Assembly (NCBI GenBank): GCA_002726315.1
Contig: PBSS01000018.1
Span: forward strand, 1-49,514
Length of the DNA: 49,514 nucleotides
Direction of reading: 5' to 3'
From: Acidimicrobiaceae bacterium
GTDB lineage: Bacteria > Actinomycetota > Acidimicrobiia > Acidimicrobiales > MedAcidi-G1
Below the pieces are notes generated by a model, which had not been told where the DNA came from, ran no database searches, and saw only the letters and a program-made list of their open reading frames with translations. Of this stretch, positions 41,782 to 49,514 are shown in pieces; position 1 is the first letter of the stretch; every line of letters starts with the position of its first letter. Made by a program: the position numbers and the translations under genes.

Positions 41782-41991
41782 ATGGTTCGAGTCAGTTTGA
41801 GGAATCCCCCGCGGGTGCTTGAATTTGACGGACCGGTGGCGGTCACGACACTTCTGACCAAACTGGATTTGCGGAGGGATTGCGTCCTCGTCATCCGCGA
41901 TGGAACTCTTGTTCCAGGCGACGCCATGCTCGAGGCAGATGCCGAAGTCGAGCTCCGCTCTGTCATATCGGGAGGCGCCGATGGTCGGTAA
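41782..41991 (+). CDS. ThiS/MoaD/TtuB-like ubiquitin-fold sulfur carrier
   Basis: A 69-aa beta-grasp protein. The pattern VRVSLRNPPRVLEFDGPVAV, then LLTKLDLRRDCVLVIRDGTLV, then LEADAEVELRSVISGG is typical of the ThiS/TtuB class, which carries sulfur as a C-terminal thiocarboxylate. The di-Gly (Gly64-Gly65) is not terminal: Ala-Asp-Gly-Arg follows, so a protease would have to trim it. ATG 41782 is used in place of an upstream start at 41737 because it gives the standard N-terminus. It lies 6 bp before ttuA, so its likely role is sulfur donor for tRNA thiolation. The absence of mobA or thi neighbours supports this. Confidence 0.83.
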   Translation: MVRVSLRNPPRVLEFDGPVAVTTLLTKLDLRRDCVLVIRDGTLVPGDAMLEADAEVELRSVISGGADGR

Positions 41992-41997
41992 GACCCC

Positions 41998-42978
41998 GTG
42001 AAGTGTCGGGTGTGCCGCTGTCCGGCTGTCCTCGATGTGCGGAGGCACAATGCCAATTTTTGTGAAGACCACTTTCTGAAACTTTGTAGAGATCAAGTTG
42101 CGAAGGCGATCTGCGATAACGAGATGTTTAGTCCTGGCGACCGTATTCTGGTTGCGGTGTCGGGTGGCAAGGATTCTTTGGCGCTATGGGACATCCTTCT
42201 GGAACTCGGATACGACGTGGATGGCCTTTTCGTAAATCTCGGCATCGGTGACTACAGCTCCGATTCCGGACACTTTGCGTGGAAGTTTGCTGAAGCTAGG
42301 GGCCTGAAACTCCGGACTATTGATCTCCGTTCAGAGTTCAACTTCGACATACCGGCTGGTTCGCGCGCTGCTCGACGTGCACCCTGCAGTGTCTGTGGCC
42401 TTTCTAAACGCCACCTCTTTGATGATGCCGCCCTCCGCGGCAACTACAACGCTCTTGCTACTGGGCATAACCTTGATGACGAAGCGGCTGTTCTCCTCGG
42501 AAACGTCCTTCGCTGGGAACATGAGTACCTGGGTCGCCAGCGGCCGGTGCTGCAGGCGGGAGGAGGGTTTCCAAAAAAGGTGAAGCCACTTGTCCGCCTG
42601 GCTGAACGGGAAACTGCCGCCTACTGCGTTCTCCGTGGGATCGAGTACATGCTTGAGGAATGTCCACTGGCTGAGGGGAATAGGCACCTTGCCTACAAAG
42701 AGGCTCTCAATGGAATCGAGGACCGTTCGCCCGGGGTAAAACACAGTTTCTACTTCGGTTTCCAAGATCGAAGTTTGCCCCTATTCACTAATGACGGAGG
42801 GCCTACCACTAAGCCCATCTCCTGTGAGCGGTGTGGAGCATCAGGAAATGGTCAGGTCTGTGCGTTTTGTCGACTCTTGGAGCGCACAGGTGGGAACCTT
42901 CCGAGCCCCCCAGCATCAGTAAACATCCGGGGGACGAAATCTGTGGCAAATGGTCATGGAGGTAATCGACATGGGTGA
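41998..42978 (+). CDS. ttuA: TtuA-type tRNA U54 2-sulfurtransferase
   Basis: A 326-aa PP-loop ATPase of the TtuA/TtcA group. It adenylates the C2 oxygen of 5-methyluridine-54 in the T-loop and replaces it with sulfur. Evidence: PP-loop SGGKDS at 55-60; N-terminal zinc site Cys3, Cys6, Cys22, His25; iron-sulfur Cys130, Cys133 (PCSVCG) and Cys222; C-terminal zinc site Cys276, Cys279, Cys288, Cys291. This full set is that of TtuA rather than TtcA. GTG start 41998. It overlaps the TrmI gene by 8 bp. Substrate position is inferred from the family. Confidence 0.9.
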   Translation: MKCRVCRCPAVLDVRRHNANFCEDHFLKLCRDQVAKAICDNEMFSPGDRILVAVSGGKDSLALWDILLELGYDVDGLFVNLGIGDYSSDSGHFAWKFAEARGLKLRTIDLRSEFNFDIPAGSRAARRAPCSVCGLSKRHLFDDAALRGNYNALATGHNLDDEAAVLLGNVLRWEHEYLGRQRPVLQAGGGFPKKVKPLVRLAERETAAYCVLRGIEYMLEECPLAEGNRHLAYKEALNGIEDRSPGVKHSFYFGFQDRSLPLFTNDGGPTTKPISCERCGASGNGQVCAFCRLLERTGGNLPSPPASVNIRGTKSVANGHGGNRHG

Positions 42979-43744
42979 GATGCTTGAGCCAGGAGAGCAG
43001 GTTCTCTTTGTCGACAACAAGAAGAGGCGCTACTTGGTGACGCTCGAGACGGGTGGTGAGTTCCACTCCCATGCAGGAATCATCAACCACGATGATCTGA
43101 TAGGTGGTCCTGAAGGTGCATCTTTGAAGTCAAGTCGTGGCAGTCCCTTTGTGATCTTTCGACCAACACTTTCTGATTTCATTTTGAAGATGCCACGCGG
43201 AGCGCAGGTGATTTATCCGAAAGATCTTGGTCCACTTCTTTTGTTGGCTGATATCTACCCAGGTGCGAAGGTCTTCGAGTCTGGTGTCGGTTCAGGAGCT
43301 CTCTCCATGACCATGTTGCGATCAGGAGCTGACATTACCGGTTATGACATCCGTGAGGATTTCGTCGAAAGGGCACGCCGAAACGTTGAGGTGATGCTGG
43401 GGGTCGAGGCCACGGGGCGCTACAAGGTTGAGGTACGCGATACCTATGATGGAATTGACTTAGCCCACATGGACCGCGTTGTGCTGGACCTTCCAGAGCC
43501 CTGGCAGGTGGTACCCCATGCAGCCCTGGCTCTTAGAACCGGCGGCATCATCGTGGCTTACACCCCGAGCATCGTCCAAGCAGTCAAGTTCAGAGAGGCC
43601 CTCAGTGCGCACAGTTTTGATTTCGCCGAGACCATTGAAGTTCTCAACAGGAGTTGGCACATAGATGGCCAGGCGGTCAGACCTGACCACCGGATGGTCG
43701 CCCACACGGGCTTTCTCAGCCATGCACGCTTGCTTGGGCCATGA
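42971..43744 (+). CDS. trmI: tRNA (adenine-58-N1)-methyltransferase TrmI
   Basis: A 257-aa class I SAM methyltransferase making m1A58 in the tRNA T-loop. SAM-binding motif I is KVFESGVGSGALSMTML, motif II is TGYDIREDFVERA, and the catalytic DLPEPW (VLDLPEPWQVV) is present. The small beta-rich N-terminal domain (GEQVLFVDNKKRRYLVTL) is typical of TrmI. ATG 42971 has GGAGG 8 nt upstream. In mycobacteria the orthologue (Rv2118c) is also near the Pup-proteasome genes. Overlaps both neighbours by 4-8 bp. Confidence 0.95.
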   Translation: MGEMLEPGEQVLFVDNKKRRYLVTLETGGEFHSHAGIINHDDLIGGPEGASLKSSRGSPFVIFRPTLSDFILKMPRGAQVIYPKDLGPLLLLADIYPGAKVFESGVGSGALSMTMLRSGADITGYDIREDFVERARRNVEVMLGVEATGRYKVEVRDTYDGIDLAHMDRVVLDLPEPWQVVPHAALALRTGGIIVAYTPSIVQAVKFREALSAHSFDFAETIEVLNRSWHIDGQAVRPDHRMVAHTGFLSHARLLGP

Positions 43745-44556
43745 GAGTTGGAATCCCGGGCCCACTTGTGGCTGCCGTCACCGGCTTGGGATTGCTCCTG
43801 ATGCTTTCCTGCAGTCAGCAAATTGCCACATTGCCGAAAGTTGAACCCAGAGCACTCGTCACGACAATCTCCACAACTAGTGCGATTACAGGGACAACAA
43901 TCACGGCTACAACCGCGGCTTCGGAGCTTTTTCAGACTGGACCCGTCTCGGCCGTTATCGATCGGACATGGCAATCGGTTGTAAGGGTGAGAGGCCTTGG
44001 GTGCAAGGCATCTCAGGTAGGCACGGGATTTGTAGTCAAGAAGGGACTCGTTGTTACCGCCGCACACGTTGTTGCAGGGTTGGCTTCGCCTGAAGTTCAC
44101 CTAGGTAGCAATATCCGAACTGCCTCTATCGTTGCCTTCAATTCAGTTTCCGACTTAGCGGCTCTCGCAGTCGACACGGCGGGAGCCATTCCGTTGTCAT
44201 TGGCTGATGCTGCAGCAGGACAAGTAGTTGTCGTCTTGGCGTTTGACGAAGTTGGAGATCCAGAGACGATATCTTCGCGCGTTGTTAGGCCTGTTCGTGC
44301 AGTCGGTGACGATATCTACGGTGAACCCGGTGAGGGCCGCGATGCCTTGGAGATTGCGGCATCAGTCAAATCGGGAAACTCAGGGGCCCCCGTTGTTGAT
44401 TTGGACGGGGATGCCGTGGGACTGCTGTTTTCCCGCACGCGCGGTGGAGTCGAAGTTGCCTATGCCGTCCAGAGTTCCGAGGTCGTGTCGCTCTTAGAAG
44501 CGGTAAACAAAGGTGGGGGAGAGGTGGTCACATCCGGTGAGTGCAGGCCAAGATGA
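43741..44556 (+). CDS. Exported trypsin-like serine protease
   Basis: A 271-aa protein with an N-terminal signal sequence ending near Cys24 (LLLMLSCSQ), a weak lipobox. A Thr/Ser-rich linker (residues about 38-62) leads to a chymotrypsin-fold domain. The catalytic triad is visible: His in VVTAAHVV, Asp in SVSDLAALAV, and Ser in KSGNSGAPVVD. No PDZ domain follows. It is a secreted or lipid-anchored protease, perhaps in cell-envelope quality control. Its ATG overlaps the trmI stop (ATGA), making it the last gene of the operon. A relation to MarP-type proteases is possible. Confidence 0.85.
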   Translation: MRVGIPGPLVAAVTGLGLLLMLSCSQQIATLPKVEPRALVTTISTTSAITGTTITATTAASELFQTGPVSAVIDRTWQSVVRVRGLGCKASQVGTGFVVKKGLVVTAAHVVAGLASPEVHLGSNIRTASIVAFNSVSDLAALAVDTAGAIPLSLADAAAGQVVVVLAFDEVGDPETISSRVVRPVRAVGDDIYGEPGEGRDALEIAASVKSGNSGAPVVDLDGDAVGLLFSRTRGGVEVAYAVQSSEVVSLLEAVNKGGGEVVTSGECRPR

Positions 44557-44617
44557 GTCTCAGGCAACCTGCATCGACCGCTTTGCCGTTCGATCAATGC
44601 CTCTATTGCACCCTGCT

Positions 44618-44854
44618 TCAGTCCACTTCGATGTAGATGCACTCTCCTGGGCATTCTTCGGCTGATTCGATAGTGCCTTCCAGCTGAGCTTCGGTGATGG
44701 TGGCGAGCCCATCTGGGCCCCCAGGTTCACTAAAGATCTTGTCGCCTTCCTTCACGTATGCGAGGCCATCATCAAGGAGTGCGAACACATCGGGTGCAAT
44801 TTCCTCACAGAGGCCATCGCCCGTGCAGAGATCTTGATCTATCCAGACCTTCAT
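44618..44854 (-). CDS. Single-cluster ferredoxin
   Basis: A 78-aa acidic ferredoxin. Cys10-x5-Cys16 (CTGDGLC) and Cys68-x3-Cys72 (CPGEC) are the only Cys. The first site with Gly-Asp in place of a middle Cys follows the 3Fe-4S-type or alternative 4Fe-4S family, as in actinobacterial cytochrome P450 partner ferredoxins. It would carry electrons in the cytosol. No P450 gene is near. It converges on the protease gene (61 bp) and points away from arc. A role in delivering electrons or iron-sulfur supply to TtuA is only a guess. Confidence 0.9.
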   Translation of the reverse strand: MKVWIDQDLCTGDGLCEEIAPDVFALLDDGLAYVKEGDKIFSEPGGPDGLATITEAQLEGTIESAEECPGECIYIEVD

Positions 44855-44870
44855 TCTGGTCGATTTCCTC

Positions 44871-45098
44871 TCACTGTGGTCGTTTGGTGCCTCGTTGGCA
44901 CAGAATTTTGACGTTGCTTCCGGTCAGGCGATCCAATTTCCTGTCGGCACTGACCGACTTGATGCTAGTTCGAACAAACCAAATTAGGTTGGGCACCCTA
45001 TCGGCATCGAACCACTCGCCTGTCTCTCCGGAGTGAATCGAACGAATGCCATCGGTCACTCCGCGATAGGAGGGTAGGGTCGCCCAGGAGGAGGACAC
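44871..45098 (-). CDS. Doubtful 75-aa frame between ferredoxin and arc
   Basis: A GTG-started frame on the minus strand, ending 16 bp before the ferredoxin start. Composition is protein-like ([20 protein letters not shown]), but the start overlaps the arc ribosome site and I see no ribosome site of its own. The 244-bp interval should also hold divergent promoters for the ferredoxin and arc genes. It is listed as a weak candidate. Confidence 0.25.
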   Translation of the reverse strand: MSSSWATLPSYRGVTDGIRSIHSGETGEWFDADRVPNLIWFVRTSIKSVSADRKLDRLTGSNVKILCQRGTKRPQ

Positions 45099-46841
45099 GT
45101 GGAATCAAGTGCCAAAGGCAAAACGGACATTGGGCCCGAGACTGATTGTCAGGCAACTCTTGAGGCCGAGATCGTTGAACTGCGCAGGCGGATCGAAGAT
45201 GCGCCCATCCGGATCGAGCATTTTGAGACCCAGCTTCGTGAAGTCAAGCGAGACTTGGCCAACGCCACTGCCCATAACAAGAAGCTGAATGCCACTCTGG
45301 AAACATCTCGCGAACGGATAGCGGTCCTGCGCGAAGAGGTTGAGCAATTGACGCAACCGCCCTCCGCCTACGGAACAGTCGTCGGAAGCAACGACGACGG
45401 ATCCGTTGACGTTCACTCGGCAGGTCGGAAAATGCGGGTCGGAGTCCATCCAGATTTGGCTGGCTCTCTCAAACCCGGCCAAGAGGTCGTGCTGAATGAG
45501 TCTATGAGTATTGTTTTGGCTAGGACTGCGGAGAACACCGGCGAGGTGGTGACCGTAAAGGAAGTCCTTGAGGATGGGTCACGGGCACTCGTGGTAGGCC
45601 GGGCTGACGATGAGAGGGTTGTCGAGCTCTCGACGAGGGTATTGAGTGGCCATCTTCGAAGTGGAGACTCGGCTCTCTTGGACCCGAGAGCTGGCATCTT
45701 GCTTGAACGGCTACCCAGACCGGAAGTCGAGGACCTGATACTCGAAGAGGTTCCCGACGTCACATACGGACACGTCGGTGGTCTGGCCCAGCAGATCGAG
45801 ATGATTATTGATGCGGTCGAGCTTCCCTTCTTGCACCGCGCAATGTTCACCGACTACGCCCTGCCCGCCCCCAAGGGCATCCTCCTTTACGGCCCACCAG
45901 GCTGCGGTAAGACGCTCATAGCGAAAGCTGTTGCGAACTCGCTAGCCAACAAGGTCGCTGAGGTGTCGGGGGACCGTGAGGCACGCAGTTTCTTTCTGAA
46001 CATTAAGGGCCCGGAGTTACTAAATAAGTACGTAGGTGAGACTGAACGCCAGATTCGCCTTGTTTTTCAACGCGCACGGGAAAAGTCTGAACAGGGTTGG
46101 CCTGTGATCGTATTTTTCGATGAGATGGAATCTCTGTTTCGGACCAGGGGAACCGGGATCAGTTCAGACATCGAATCTACGATCGTGCCACAGTTGCTCG
46201 CAGAGATTGATGGTGTAGAGGCCCTTCGTAACGTCATCGTCATCGGGGCCTCTAACCGGGAGGACCTTATTGATCCCGCCATTCTACGGCCGGGACGACT
46301 TGATGTGAAAATCAAAATTGAGCGTCCTGATGAGATGGCTGCAAGTCAGATATTCAGCCGTTATCTCGTAGCTGAACTACCACTCGATGAGGACCTTGTG
46401 TATACAACCGGCGGAGGTGACCGCGAGAAAGCGGTTAGGGCAATGATCGATGAAGGGGTAGCGGCCATGTATTCAGACTGCGAGAGCAACCGCTTCCTTG
46501 AAGTCACTTATCAGAATGGAGACAAAGAAGTTCTCTATTTCCGCGATTTTGCTTCTGGAGCGATGATCGAGAACATTGTACGGCGGGCAAAGAAGCTCGC
46601 TATCAAGCGTGAACTGGCCGGCGGTCACCGCGGAATTCGTACTGAAGATCTCACCCGGGCAGTCAGGCAGGAGTTCAAAGAACACGAGGACCTACCAAAC
46701 ACGACCAATCCGGACGACTGGGCGAAGATTTCGGGAAAGAAGGGTGAGAGAATCGTCTATGTACGGACCCTTATCTCGGGCCCTGAGGCGGATGGCGGTG
46801 GCAGGACCATCGATGGTGTAGGTACAGGCCAGTACCTCTGA
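45099..46841 (+). CDS. arc: Proteasome-associated AAA ATPase (ARC/Mpa)
   Basis: A 580-aa hexameric unfoldase that recruits Pup-tagged proteins and feeds them to the 20S proteasome. The N-terminal coiled coil (residues about 20-85) binds Pup; then OB-fold domains (to about 230) and the AAA domain with Walker A Gly265-Thr272 (GPPGCGKT) and Walker [13 protein letters not shown]. The C-terminus is GQYL, carrying the penultimate Tyr that docks into the alpha ring. The GTG 45099 follows AGGAGG by 4 nt. It heads arc-dop-pup-prcB on the plus strand. Confidence 0.97.
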   Translation: MESSAKGKTDIGPETDCQATLEAEIVELRRRIEDAPIRIEHFETQLREVKRDLANATAHNKKLNATLETSRERIAVLREEVEQLTQPPSAYGTVVGSNDDGSVDVHSAGRKMRVGVHPDLAGSLKPGQEVVLNESMSIVLARTAENTGEVVTVKEVLEDGSRALVVGRADDERVVELSTRVLSGHLRSGDSALLDPRAGILLERLPRPEVEDLILEEVPDVTYGHVGGLAQQIEMIIDAVELPFLHRAMFTDYALPAPKGILLYGPPGCGKTLIAKAVANSLANKVAEVSGDREARSFFLNIKGPELLNKYVGETERQIRLVFQRAREKSEQGWPVIVFFDEMESLFRTRGTGISSDIESTIVPQLLAEIDGVEALRNVIVIGASNREDLIDPAILRPGRLDVKIKIERPDEMAASQIFSRYLVAELPLDEDLVYTTGGGDREKAVRAMIDEGVAAMYSDCESNRFLEVTYQNGDKEVLYFRDFASGAMIENIVRRAKKLAIKRELAGGHRGIRTEDLTRAVRQEFKEHEDLPNTTNPDDWAKISGKKGERIVYVRTLISGPEADGGGRTIDGVGTGQYL

Positions 46842-46897
46842 CAGGCCAGGTAGGGGAAGTGGCCACCGGCGAGGGATCCTCCCGCTAGGGTCCGCGC

Positions 46898-48409
46898 ATG
46901 CCAGTTCCCAAGCTGCTCGGTCTTGAGACCGAGTATGGGATCGTCCACCGGGGAGTAGAGGATCCCAACCCGGTAAGCGCGTCTTCGCTTCTTATCAATG
47001 CCTACTTGAGCAACAGGCACACACCCGGAATGGGCCCTAGCTCGCCAAGGATCGGTTGGGATTTCGTGGACGAGAGTCCGCAAAACGACGCCCGTGGCTT
47101 CGGCCACCTAGGATCCATGGTCCCTGAAGTTGAGACACACCTCGTAAACGCAGTCCTAACTAACGGTGCTCGCTACTACGTTGACCACGCGCATCCTGAG
47201 TTGAGTACTCCTGAATGCGCTGATGCATTGGCGGCGGTTTGTCACGATCGAGCGGCTGAACTGATCTTGATCGAGTCGATGACAGCAGCCAATGCGGTTC
47301 TCCCAGATGGTGAAGAATTGGTCATTTACAAGAACAACTCTGATGGCAAGGGGAATAGCTACGGCTGCCACGAGAACTATCTAATGGACCGGAAGACACC
47401 ATTTGCGAAGATCGTTCAACATGCCACCACTCATTTTGTCACGCGACAACTCTTCACCGGATCAGGCAAGGTTGGCTGCGAGGCACCCTGGGTGCCTGAG
47501 GGATCTGTTCCCTTTCAGATCACTCAGCGTGCCGACTTCTTTGAAGAGGAGGTCGGTCTTGAAACCACCCTCAAACGCCCCATCATCAACACGCGTGATG
47601 AGCCCCATGCAGATCCACTCCTGTACCGGCGACTCCACGTGATCGTAGGCGACGCCAACCTTTGTGAGGTAGCGACCTTTCTGAAGCTGGGAACAACGGC
47701 GATCGTGCTGGCGATGGTTGAAGAAGAGTTCTTGGATCCTGCATTTGGGATAGCCGATCCCGTTCGTGCCCTTCAGCAGGTTTCATGGGATACCTGCCTA
47801 AAGCAACAACTCGCGCTTGTTGATGGACGGACGGCCAGCGCAGTTGACGTTCAGTGGGAGTTGTTAGAGCAGGCCGAAAAGTACATCCTTCAACGGGGAA
47901 CGGGATTGATCGGAGGGCCCGTTGCCGAGCTTGTCATCCGACGCTGGGAGGCTGTCTTAGCTTCATTGGAAAGCCGGCCGACTGATCTAGTTGGGGTGGT
48001 GGACTGGATATCGAAGAAGTACCTACTTGACGGTCTGATGGAAAGGCATGGATTAGAACCCGGTGATGTACGTCTAGCGGCCCTCGACCTCCAGTACCAC
48101 GATCTCCGACCGGACCGCTCCCTCTTTCGTAGGGTTGGAGCTGAGGTCCTAATTGCGGAAGAAGAAGCTATCACCGCAATGGAGCAACCACCCATCGATA
48201 CAAGGGCCTACTTCAGGGGGCGGTGTCTCCAGAAATGGCCTGAGAGCATCGTCGCTGCAAACTGGGACTCAATGGTGTTCGACCTAGGTGGGGAAACGCT
48301 GAGGCGAGTTCCCATGATGGAGCCGACACGCGGCACCGACGAGCATGTGGGTACGCTCCTTGACGAGTGTGAAACGGTTGCAGACCTGCTCCACAGACTG
48401 TCTAGTTGA
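46898..48409 (+). CDS. dop: Pup deamidase/depupylase
   Basis: A 503-aa carboxylate-amine-ligase-fold enzyme. The N-terminal GLETEYGI (Glu10, Glu12, Tyr13) and Asp96 in RYYVDHAHPELSTPE (proposed nucleophile) fit Dop. The NPVSASSLLINAYLSN segment and size favour Dop over the ligase PafA. Dop removes Pup from substrates and, where needed, deamidates Pup Gln. Because the neighbouring Pup ends in Glu, depupylation should be its main task. ATG 46898 follows arc by 56 bp. Confidence 0.95.
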   Translation: MPVPKLLGLETEYGIVHRGVEDPNPVSASSLLINAYLSNRHTPGMGPSSPRIGWDFVDESPQNDARGFGHLGSMVPEVETHLVNAVLTNGARYYVDHAHPELSTPECADALAAVCHDRAAELILIESMTAANAVLPDGEELVIYKNNSDGKGNSYGCHENYLMDRKTPFAKIVQHATTHFVTRQLFTGSGKVGCEAPWVPEGSVPFQITQRADFFEEEVGLETTLKRPIINTRDEPHADPLLYRRLHVIVGDANLCEVATFLKLGTTAIVLAMVEEEFLDPAFGIADPVRALQQVSWDTCLKQQLALVDGRTASAVDVQWELLEQAEKYILQRGTGLIGGPVAELVIRRWEAVLASLESRPTDLVGVVDWISKKYLLDGLMERHGLEPGDVRLAALDLQYHDLRPDRSLFRRVGAEVLIAEEEAITAMEQPPIDTRAYFRGRCLQKWPESIVAANWDSMVFDLGGETLRRVPMMEPTRGTDEHVGTLLDECETVADLLHRLSS

Positions 48410-48442
48410 AAAGTTAATTTCTTTCCACCGAGAGGAGCCGAG

Positions 48443-48646
48443 ATGGCCGAACAGGAACAACGTAGGCCCACACGTGGTGAGAAGGAGTCGGCCGAACCGG
48501 TTGATGTCGGCCCTGCCCAGTCTGTCAGTCGGGGGAGTGAGAGGCTGAAAGGTGAATTGGATGACCTGCTTGACGAGATAGATGAAGTCCTGGAGTCAAA
48601 TGCCGAGGAGTTCGTCAAGAGCTATATTCAAAAGGGCGGCGAGTAG
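48443..48646 (+). CDS. pup: Prokaryotic ubiquitin-like protein Pup
   Basis: A 67-aa disordered protein tag. The C-terminal half ([19 protein letters not shown], then [16 protein letters not shown]) is the coiled-coil-binding region and ends Gly-Gly-Glu, ready for ligation by PafA without deamidation. The N-terminal half is charged and disordered, used to start unfolding. ATG 48443 has AGAGGAG 5 nt upstream. It lies 33 bp after dop and 31 bp before the proposed prcB start. Confidence 0.97.
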   Translation: MAEQEQRRPTRGEKESAEPVDVGPAQSVSRGSERLKGELDDLLDEIDEVLESNAEEFVKSYIQKGGE

Positions 48647-48677
48647 TCGGCCTCCTCAACGGGTTAACCTCCGAGGC

Positions 48678-49481
48678 GTGACTCTTCCATTGTTCACCCC
48701 TTCTGAAGACCCGGGTCCCAGTTTTGTTGGGCTTCTGGGTCAACTCGGAATCGACCGCGCCGACACCCACCTAGGCCCTTCAACGGCCCAAGGCCTTGAG
48801 GGGCTCGCACATGGCACGACTGTTCTTGCCGTACGTTTCAATGATGGAGTGGTCATGGCGGGTGACCGACGAGCAACCAGCGGACACCTGATCAGCCATC
48901 ACGCCATTGAAAAGGTGTTCCCCGCCGACTCTCGTTCCGGTGTCGCTATTGCCGGCGCGGCTGGACCGGCAATGGAGATGGTCCGTCTATTCCAACTCCA
49001 GCTCGAGCACTATGAGAAGGTCGAGGGTAATCCACTGAGCCTTGAGGGCAAGGCCAATCAACTAACCCTGATGTTGAAGTCACACTTACCCGCGGCGATG
49101 ATGGGCTTGGCAGTCGTACCTTTGTTTGCGGGCTTTGACGAGTATCTGAATCGGGGACGTTTGTTCCAGTTCGACATAACCGGGGGCCGCTACGAGGAAC
49201 TGGACCACGCAGCAACTGGATCCGGAAGCATCCACGCAACGACGGTCATGAAACTCCGCTTTGACGAAGGCCTCGATACTGCCGGAGCACTTGATATCGC
49301 TATCGAAGCACTATTTCAGGCAGCCGATGAGGACAGTGCCACTGGTGGTCCCGACATGGTCCGGGGAATATTTCCCGTAATGGCAACTATCACAGCAGAT
49401 GGCTTTGAGAGAGTTTCCGAAGAGGACGTGGCAGAGAGGACCACTCTCCTCCTCGAGCGGCTAACTGGCAGAAGACGATGA
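48678..49481 (+). CDS. prcB: 20S proteasome beta subunit
   Basis: A 267-aa Ntn-hydrolase. A 46-residue propeptide precedes the nucleophile Thr47 (HG then TTVLAVRF), with the catalytic-site AGDRRATSG and later GAAGPAMEM as expected. It assembles with the alpha subunit (expected just past the window) into the barrel served by ARC. GTG 48678 is the likely start; the frame is open back to 48582 inside pup, but that part is a shadow. A GAGG ribosome-like site is unusually close to the GTG. The last 33 bp of the window hold no complete feature. Confidence 0.93.
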   Translation: MTLPLFTPSEDPGPSFVGLLGQLGIDRADTHLGPSTAQGLEGLAHGTTVLAVRFNDGVVMAGDRRATSGHLISHHAIEKVFPADSRSGVAIAGAAGPAMEMVRLFQLQLEHYEKVEGNPLSLEGKANQLTLMLKSHLPAAMMGLAVVPLFAGFDEYLNRGRLFQFDITGGRYEELDHAATGSGSIHATTVMKLRFDEGLDTAGALDIAIEALFQAADEDSATGGPDMVRGIFPVMATITADGFERVSEEDVAERTTLLLERLTGRRR

Positions 49482-49514
49482 TCAGCTTCGGCTGCTAGTT
49501 GAGAGGACCGAAAC

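Overview
The window is a dense, mostly single-copy chromosomal segment of an actinobacterium, most likely in or near the class Acidimicrobiia. That placement is an inference. The sequence carries a mycothione reductase (mycothiol redox system), a complete Pup-proteasome block (ARC/Mpa ATPase, Dop, Pup, PrcB), a fused FbiC (coenzyme F420), an actinobacterial transaldolase and a gcvH-garA-merR-DUF151-merR cluster that follows the order of the Mycobacterium tuberculosis Rv1822-Rv1832 neighbourhood. Base composition is moderate (roughly mid-50s % GC by eye), well below that of Mycobacterium or Streptomyces. GTG and TTG starts and 1-4 bp gene overlaps are common. I see no insertion sequence, prophage, CRISPR array, tRNA or rRNA.

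Layout. 1-3.9 kb: a partial unknown gene, a SRAP/HMCES-type DNA-protein crosslink protein overlapping a DUF2079 membrane protein, a HIT hydrolase, and a divergent PgsA-like phosphatidyltransferase. 4-9 kb: gcvH, a GarA-like FHA protein with a zinc ribbon, MerR, a divergent Hpt-like phosphoribosyltransferase, DUF151 nuclease, a second MerR, a small PD-(D/E)XK-like protein and gcvT. 9-17.7 kb: aroC, acyl-CoA synthetase, mycothione reductase, acyl-CoA dehydrogenase, and gcvP behind a tandem glycine riboswitch. 17.9-25.7 kb: sugar nucleotidyltransferase, HAD nucleotidase, a small membrane protein with a strong terminator and a roughly 700-bp non-coding leader, a CopD-like protein, a glycerophosphodiesterase, pyruvate kinase, MobA and RNase D. 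25.8-38 kb: a small acidic protein, a CLC channel with CBS domains, a glcDEF operon, LOG-FbiC, transaldolase and transketolase. 38.3-41 kb: FIST protein and PBP4-type DD-peptidase.

41-49.5 kb is the most distinctive part. A tightly packed operon holds three small membrane proteins, a ThiS/TtuB-like sulfur carrier, TtuA (tRNA U54 2-thiolation), TrmI (tRNA m1A58) and a secreted trypsin-like protease. It is followed, past an oppositely oriented ferredoxin gene, by the proteasome ATPase, Dop, Pup and PrcB. Two ubiquitin-like modifier systems therefore lie within about 7 kb.

How the genes work together. GcvH, GcvT and GcvP (with an Lpd not seen here) form the glycine cleavage system, but only gcvP has the riboswitch. 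The GarA-like protein beside gcvH suggests control of 2-oxoglutarate/glutamate metabolism, as in mycobacteria. Transketolase, transaldolase and pyruvate kinase belong to central carbon flow. GlcDEF would oxidise glycolate or a similar 2-hydroxyacid.
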